Source: Syntrophales bacterium (lineage in GTDB: Bacteria; Desulfobacterota; Syntrophia; Syntrophales; UBA2210). From it: a DNA stretch of 56,083 bases. The notes below the pieces were generated by a model. The model saw only the letters and a list, made by a program, of their open reading frames with translations, was not told where the DNA came from and did not search any database. Shown piece after piece: positions 51,387-56,083 of the stretch (positions are counted from its first letter, which is position 1; every line of letters begins with the position of its first letter). The DNA is taken from assembly GCA_023228425.1 (NCBI GenBank), contig JALOBE010000017.1:1-56083 (forward strand), read 5' to 3'. Both the position numbers and the translations under genes were made by a program.

Positions 51387-52843
51387 GTGAAAGAATACCT
51401 CCTGCATCTCTTCAATACCATAGGGTATCGGACATTCTCGACATCGGAGTTATTGCCGTACTGACCTACGGTATTCTCATCTGGTTGAAGAAAACGGCTT
51501 CCCGCTTTGTTTTTTTCGGCATCATCATCCTGAGCGTGGTGTACATGGTGTCCCGTTTTTTCCACATGTACCTGACAGAGTACGTATTGCGGGGTTTTTT
51601 TGCCGTTTTTCTTATCATTATGATCATTATTTTCCAGGAGGATCTGCGCCGTTTCTTTGAACGACTGGCAATCTGGAGACCCCGCACAGCGGGAAGCCCC
51701 ATGCTGAACGCCCCCGTTGAACACCTGGTCACCGCAATCATGCGGTTGGCCCGGCAACGGAGAGGAGCACTGATAATCATCAAAGGACGTGATCATCTGG
51801 ATCGCCACATCGAAGGGGGAATACCCCTTGGCGGCATGATCAGCACAGCTCTGCTGGAAAGTATTTTTGACACCAATTCCCCCGGACATGACGGTGCCGT
51901 CATTATCGACAAGGATCATGTCGAACTTTTCGGCTGCCACCTCCCTCTTTCAAAAAACAGCAAGAAAATCGGAGGCATGGGGCTCAGGCACACGGCGGCC
52001 CTGGGTCTTTCCGAACTGACCGACGCCCTGTGCATTGTGGTGTCCGAAGAACGGGGCACCATATCCATTGCCCAGGCCGGCTCAATTCATCCTCTGTGGA
52101 ATCATGAACTGATCAAACATGAAATCGAAACGTTCTATGGAAGCCAATCCCTCCGCCTCCCGGAAAAAAGCAGGTGGAGATGGCTGAGTTCCAACACCTG
52201 GGAAAAGGGGATCGCCCTGGGTCTCGCGGCAATACTGTGGCTTGCCTTTGGATTTCAGACGGAAATCATCCGGCGGGATTTCGTTATCCCCGTCTCCTAC
52301 CGGAACCTCCCGGCGGACTGGACCATTGAAAGCCAGGAACCGCGGGAGACAGCGGTATCATTCACGGGATCCAAGCAAGCCTTCGATCTTCTTGACACAG
52401 CCTCCCTGGGGATGCTTGTCGACATGTCGGCCGTTGTGGAGGGACAGCAGGTGATTCCCCTGAACAACCGCAGCATTGTACATCCTTCAAATCTCTCCGT
52501 GGCGGACATTCAGCCGCAGTCACTTGTTTTGACGGCCTATAAGCTTGTCCCCCGGGACGTCCCGATCCATGTTCCAACCTCGGGCGCCCTCGACGAAAAC
52601 CTGGTACTGAAAGGTATCGACGTGTCCCCTGAAACGGTAAAAGTCCTGGCCACACGGCACAGCCCCTCTGATCTCCAGGTCAGCACCGAAGCGATTCAGT
52701 TGGACCCGATCAAGACAACCACGCGACTGTCACCTAAGATAATACAGCAGGGCAACCTGTCCTTTCCGGACAGAAGAATCCCGTCGGTGACGGTAACCGT
52801 CAGGGTGGAACCGAAAGCAAACCTGGAACAGGGCATTCAGTGA
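51387..52843 (+). pseudogene. cdaA: Diadenylate cyclase CdaA fused to YbbR/CdaR domains, apparent 1-base frameshift
   Basis: From GTG 51387 (ribosome site AAGGGAG) the frame encodes a CdaA-like start, KEYLLHLFNTI, then stops at 51464. The expected continuation (SDILDIGVIAVLTYGILIW, first helix) is in another frame that stays open to 52843; one extra base near 51421-51426 joins them. That frame has no good start of its own; TTG 51485 lies at the end of helix 1. The remainder has two more helices, the cyclase domain with DGAVI and RHTAALGLSE, a fourth helix (GIALGLAAILWLAFGF) and YbbR-like repeats. CdaA makes c-di-AMP; CdaR modulates it, normally as a separate gene. The change may be an assembly error. 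Confidence 0.8.
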
Positions 52844-53298
52844 TCAGAATCACCGGACTCCTGTTCCGGTTTTTCAGGCTCTTTCCGTTCCGCCGGATAC
52901 CTCCGGTACCGTGCGGCATCGTGGATGAAGACCGTCGTCCCGGCCCGTTCAGCCAGAGTATCCGTCTCGACGGGTTTTTTCTTTTTGGTTATTCTCAAGG
53001 CTTCCGCATCGGAACCTATGTCCCAGTTGTCAAGATAGAATCGAACCCGGTGCCCCCGGGGCATGTGGAAGAGTTCCTTGACCAGCGCTTCCAGGGTTTG
53101 AACGGTGAAGTCCTCATCGGTATCCTTCTTCAGTGTTCCGTAAAAATAGGTTGTTTTCTGCGAACTGGACCATCTCAGAAGGGTCAGATTCACACCGTGT
53201 CTGACAAGAACCATCTTGACCCGCTGGTTCATTTCGTAGCGCGACCCCTTTGGATCATGCGCACGATTTGTGCGTTCAGCATATCGTTTTTCCGCCAT
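52837..53298 (-). CDS. Hypothetical protein, 153 residues
   Basis: Soluble and highly charged, with a basic N-terminus, a central KTTYFYGTLKK...FTVQTLEALVKEL segment that could be an alpha/beta domain, and an acidic Pro/Glu-rich tail. AGGAG lies 6 bases before the ATG at 53298, and it follows exonuclease III by 9 bases, so it is likely co-transcribed. Its end overlaps the end of the cyclase fusion by 7 bases. I do not recognise the family. Confidence 0.65.
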   Translation of the reverse strand: MAEKRYAERTNRAHDPKGSRYEMNQRVKMVLVRHGVNLTLLRWSSSQKTTYFYGTLKKDTDEDFTVQTLEALVKELFHMPRGHRVRFYLDNWDIGSDAEALRITKKKKPVETDTLAERAGTTVFIHDAARYRRYPAERKEPEKPEQESGDSDH

Positions 53299-53307
53299 CA
53301 GACACTC

Positions 53308-54096
53308 CTATTTCGAGAATTTCGCCACGAGAATCGTGTGGTCCGACGGTTTTTCCATCCTTCTCGGCTCAAGGTCTATACAACTTCCCTGCGATCGGGC
53401 CGCGAGAGGCGGGGTGGCGAGAATGTGGTCGACCCGCCAGCCCAGTTGACGATCCAGCGCGCCCGGAACCCGGTAATCAAAATACGTGAATTGTTTTTCG
53501 ACACCCCGATTGTGCTTCCTGAATATGTCATCCAGCCCCCAGGCAAGCAGACGGTCAAACCGGTCCCAGACTTCCGGTGTAAAATCGACATGCCCCAGGA
53601 GACGTTTCGGGTCATGGACGTCGATTCCGTCCCGGGCGACATTGAGATCACCGCATAGAACAAGCGGTTCTTCCGGCGAAGCGCAGCGTTCAAGATATCG
53701 CACCAGGCGTTCAAACCACACAAGCTTGTAATCGAACTGGGGATGTTCCCGGTCCCTCCCCTGGGGGACATAAAGATTCAGAACCGTGACGCCGTCATCA
53801 TAGGTTGCCTGAATGATACGATCTTCGTCAGGGGGACCGTCGTCATCGAAACCAAAGGAAACTGAAACCGGTTTGTCGAGACAGGCGATGGCCACGCCGT
53901 TATAGCGTTTAGCACCCCTGAAAATAACATGATATCCTGCTTTGCCGAATTCTTCGGAAGGAAAGGCTTCGTCGGCAACTTTCGTTTCCTGCAGACACAA
54001 AAAGCGGGGTCGATGCTTCTCAAGCCAGGGAAGAACGATGTGAAGACGGGCTCGAATCGAGTTGACGTTAAACGTTGCGACGCGAAAGGACTTCAT
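53308..54096 (-). CDS. xth: Exodeoxyribonuclease III
   Basis: AP endonuclease and 3'-5' exonuclease in base excision repair. The 262 residues carry the catalytic motifs of the ExoIII family: CLQETK, YVPQGRD, LCGDLNVA, WRVDHIL and PSDHTILVA. The ATG at 54096 follows GGGAGAAAAAAC. The upstream 284-bp gap holds no gene that I can support. Confidence 0.94.
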   Translation of the reverse strand: MKSFRVATFNVNSIRARLHIVLPWLEKHRPRFLCLQETKVADEAFPSEEFGKAGYHVIFRGAKRYNGVAIACLDKPVSVSFGFDDDGPPDEDRIIQATYDDGVTVLNLYVPQGRDREHPQFDYKLVWFERLVRYLERCASPEEPLVLCGDLNVARDGIDVHDPKRLLGHVDFTPEVWDRFDRLLAWGLDDIFRKHNRGVEKQFTYFDYRVPGALDRQLGWRVDHILATPPLAARSQGSCIDLEPRRMEKPSDHTILVAKFSK

Positions 54097-54380
54097 GTTT
54101 TTTCTCCCGGCCGATTCTTTCCGTCACAGGCCGTACGGAATGTTTATAACGCAGTGGAATTTTTCTTTGTACCATCAGTGTGACATCAATGAAAGAAAAA
54201 ACGCCGGCATGAAGCGGCTCCCGGAAAGGAAAATTCCTTGTTTTCCCCGGCAGGTGATAGTAAAAGTCCCGGGAAAAGACTGGATACGGTGGGAATCCTG
54301 ACGGCCTCTCCCGTGCGGGTGGTACCGCGGGAGCATCTTCGTTTTCATGATCGAGTGACGAGGCCATCCCCTGTGAAGCC

Positions 54381-55244
54381 ATGGGCACATTCAGACTTAC
54401 AAAAACCATAGAATCGGATGGCGGTCGGCACCTGGGCGACGTTTTGTCGTCCCTGTCGGGGCTGTCCCGGGAACAGGTCGACGACGCCCTGCTCAAGGGC
54501 GCCCTGTGGTTTCAAAGACGGGGCCGGAAAGCATTCCGGCTGCGTGACCCGGGGTTCGAACTTCAGCGGGGAGACAGCCTGGAATTCCGGTATGATGAAG
54601 CCCTTCTCGGGCTCGTTCCCCCGCGGGCCCGGTGCGTGGCTGACGAACAACGGTACAGTGTCTGGTACAAACCCCCGGGTCTCCTGACCCAGGGAACCCG
54701 GTTCGGTGACCATTGTACCCTTCTGCGTCAGGCTGAACTCCATTTCCGTCCGCCCCGTCCCGCTCTTCCCGTCCATCGGCTTGACCGGGAGGCCGCTGGT
54801 CTCGTTCTCATCGCTCACGACAAAGGAGCCGCGGCCGCCCTGTCGGGCCTCCTCCGAAAAAATGCCGTCCGCAGGGAGTACCGGGCTATTCTTCGGGGAA
54901 ACATCGGTCAGGAAGGAACCTGTGGAACCATAGACAGGCCCCTGGACGGCAAGCCCGCCGTGACGGAATTTCGAGTCATTGCCTGTGACGAAAAACGGCA
55001 GACTTCAGAAGTGGCGATCCTTCTCCGAACCGGTCGCCGCCACCAGATCCGCCGGCATTTTGACATGCTCGGCTTTCCTGTCATGGGAGACCCCCGGTAC
55101 GGGCGGGGAAACAAAAACCGTGAGGGTCTCCAACTGGAGGCTTCTTCTTTGCAGTTCCAATGTCCCTTCACGGGCCATAGGAAGGACTATGTTGCGTGGC
55201 CTCGAAAAAAACCGCTTGATCCGTCAAACGCGACGGCTTTGTAA
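54381..55244 (+). CDS. RluA-family RNA pseudouridine synthase
   Basis: Converts specific uridines of rRNA or tRNA to pseudouridine. An N-terminal S4-like segment (about 15-75, DVLSSLSGLSREQVDDALL) precedes the catalytic domain with VHRLDREAAGLVL (catalytic Asp) and RTGRRHQIRRHF. The 287 residues do not reveal the target base. The last codons, NATAL and the stop, lie in the REP-like repeat that begins at 55232, so the natural C-terminus may have been altered by repeat insertion. The ATG at 54381 has only a weak ribosome site. Confidence 0.88.
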   Translation: MGTFRLTKTIESDGGRHLGDVLSSLSGLSREQVDDALLKGALWFQRRGRKAFRLRDPGFELQRGDSLEFRYDEALLGLVPPRARCVADEQRYSVWYKPPGLLTQGTRFGDHCTLLRQAELHFRPPRPALPVHRLDREAAGLVLIAHDKGAAAALSGLLRKNAVRREYRAILRGNIGQEGTCGTIDRPLDGKPAVTEFRVIACDEKRQTSEVAILLRTGRRHQIRRHFDMLGFPVMGDPRYGRGNKNREGLQLEASSLQFQCPFTGHRKDYVAWPRKKPLDPSNATAL

Positions 55245-55286
55245 AAGATCTTTACGGCTCGGCGGCACACCCTGAAGAGCGAGACA
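55232..55286. repeat. REP-like element, copy C
   Basis: Begins GACGGCTTTGTAAAAGATC and runs through TTTACGGCTCGGCGGCAC to GAGAC, matching copy B at 32219-32273 in the same orientation and the reverse complement of 1884-1939. Its first 13 bases encode the end of the pseudouridine synthase gene. Confidence 0.75.
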
Positions 55287-55290
55287 TCTT

Positions 55291-55611
55291 TCAGGAAGAT
55301 TGATACCCTCCTCCATCTCCGTCCCGTCCGCTCGGGGGGGGTGTTTTCGAACCGCGCTCATCGAGAATCCGGCGGATGATCGATTCCTGTTCTTTGAGAA
55401 TTTTGGATCCTCTGGTTATTTTGCACAGACTGATCCGATAGTCCGCCGCTATGCTCCGTTGTGTCCTGCCGGCATGGAGGTCCTTGAGAAGTTTCCATCG
55501 CAGGGCCAGCACATGGCGTTCTTTATCAGTCAATATTTCATGAAGAAAGCGCTCCATTTCGCCCACGTCAGTAATACCGGCGACTATTTCTACAAGTTCT
55601 TTCTCCGACAT
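55291..55611 (-). CDS. TrpR/YerC-family transcriptional repressor
   Basis: A 106-residue DNA-binding protein of the Trp repressor superfamily. The fold markers are LTDKERHVLALRWKLLKDL and the helix-turn-helix RTQRSIAADYRISLCKITRG. I choose ATG 55611, with AGGGA 6 bases upstream, over an in-frame ATG at 55647. The tail after residue 85 is Gly/Pro-rich and variable. Whether it binds tryptophan is not clear. The only trp gene in the window is trpB2, about 17 kb away. Confidence 0.82.
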   Translation of the reverse strand: MSEKELVEIVAGITDVGEMERFLHEILTDKERHVLALRWKLLKDLHAGRTQRSIAADYRISLCKITRGSKILKEQESIIRRILDERGSKTPPPSGRDGDGGGYQSS

Positions 55612-55834
55612 GATCATTCCCTGAAACCAGCGAACCAACCGGGCCATTCACAGGCACTCCCACCAGCAGGCCCCGCGGTCACACTGTAGTCCTGTGTCGC
55701 GCTCCATAGTTCCCCCGGACGGTATGGCGGCCGCGTACTCCACGGGGGGTTAATCCGAAGGATCAGCTATTACAATGCATTAGCATAAAGAATGCTTGTC
55801 CACAAGGGCGTCATGACTCCGGGTAATGTATCAT
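55612..55834. other. Intergenic stretch upstream of the TrpR-like gene
   Basis: No gene is supported. It contains an interrupted repeat GCATT...AATGC (about 55778-55796) near where the TrpR-like gene's promoter would be expected. I found no convincing match to a known Trp operator. Confidence 0.4.
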
Positions 55835-56083
55835 GAGACCTTTGCACAACTCCCTCATTATCCCTTTCCTTCACGTTCACATAGGCCCTGAAAAACTATG
55901 CTATTCAAAGCTATCATACTAATATGACTTGACATTCAAACGTTTTCCTGCCATAGTTCGCCCATAAAACTCACTCTTGGGAGAATTCCATGGGCTTCAA
56001 AAACATGAAAGTCAATTTCACCTTTGCCGACATAGCACTGTCAACCTCAATGGAGAAAAACCGGGCCATCAAACGCATGGAAG
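55835..56083 (+). mobile_element. Left part of an insertion sequence (IS5-like), cut by the window end
   Basis: Starts with GAGACCTTTGCACAACTCCC, which resembles terminal inverted repeats of IS5-type elements as I remember them. A promoter (TTGACA 55929-55934, then CATAGT after 17 bases) and a transposase start at 55990 follow. The right end is outside the window, so the boundary and family are provisional. Confidence 0.5.
55990..56083 (+). CDS. Transposase, N-terminal fragment cut by the window edge
   Basis: ATG at 55990 preceded by GGGAG. The 31 visible residues, ending DIALSTSMEKNRAIKRME, resemble the N-termini of IS5-group transposases, which often begin FADLAI...LKKNRSLKRMD-like. The catalytic DDE residues are beyond the window. 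Confidence 0.5.
   Translation, partial: MGFKNMKVNFTFADIALSTSMEKNRAIKRME

Overview
The window looks like a chromosomal contig from a Gram-negative, syntroph- or sulfate-reducer-like member of the Desulfobacterota (former Deltaproteobacteria). The evidence is indirect: an LptE lipoprotein (outer membrane), a sigma54 enhancer-binding regulator, a TRAP transporter, a TrpB2-type tryptophan synthase, an archaeal-looking PurD, and REP-like elements with GACGGCTTT / ACGAAACCGTC ends of a kind I associate with this group. No rRNA is present, so this placement is inference. Both ends of the window run into transposase genes, as expected of an assembly that stops in multicopy insertion sequences.

Layout. 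1-1001: transposase start, tRNA-Glu(CTC) and about 590 bp without a recognisable gene. 1002-14373: a long plus-strand housekeeping run: yceD-rpmF, fabD-fabG-acpP-fabF (no plsX or fabH), rpiB-glyA, dCMP deaminase-nrdR, ribE-ribBA-ribH-nusB (no ribD), an orphan M17-N-like protein, and trkA-trkH potassium uptake. 14374-14870: a patch of GTCATTTCGA-type repeats. 14871-18706: leuS-lptE, convergent rpsT, and a small membrane-anchored protein. 18818-27753: a minus-strand block of an NDH-2 dehydrogenase, a PAS/AAA+/Fis sigma54 activator, and a CoA-transferase/TRAP-transporter operon. That operon has a canonical -24/-12 promoter, two palindromic enhancer sites, an intercistronic hairpin and a terminator. 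27840-30980: nitroreductase, Cys-rich protein, hpt and a zinc-ribbon membrane protein. 31022-36862: gltX-purD-purH-purE-tsaC on the minus strand. 36976-40387: trpB2 behind a terminator-like leader, a small Cys protein, and rarA. 40418-51288: an alpha-glucan locus. 51329-52843: a cdaA-cdaR fusion carrying an apparent frameshift. 53308-55611: exonuclease III, a hypothetical, a pseudouridine synthase and a TrpR-like repressor. 55835 to the end: start of an insertion sequence.

Three parts stand out. First, the acid uptake and activation operon (CoA-transferase plus TRAP) can be read as a full circuit: the activator gene lies immediately upstream of two ATGTGC-N6-GCACAT palindromes and a TGGCAC-N5-TTGCT promoter. 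Second, the glycan locus encodes two large two-enzyme fusions, GH57-GT5 and GT3-GT35, next to a GT4 enzyme and a GT-A glycosyltransferase. Three glycogen-synthase-like folds therefore lie within about 9 kb. Third, the glycan operon starts with a DHH/DHHA1 phosphoesterase that is divergent from a diadenylate cyclase fused to its YbbR regulator. This suggests a c-di-AMP synthesis/turnover pair tied to storage-polymer metabolism; TrkA, a member of a family that includes c-di-AMP receptors, is encoded elsewhere in the window. The cyclase reading frame is broken by one missing base near 51423, which is either an assembly error or a real lesion.
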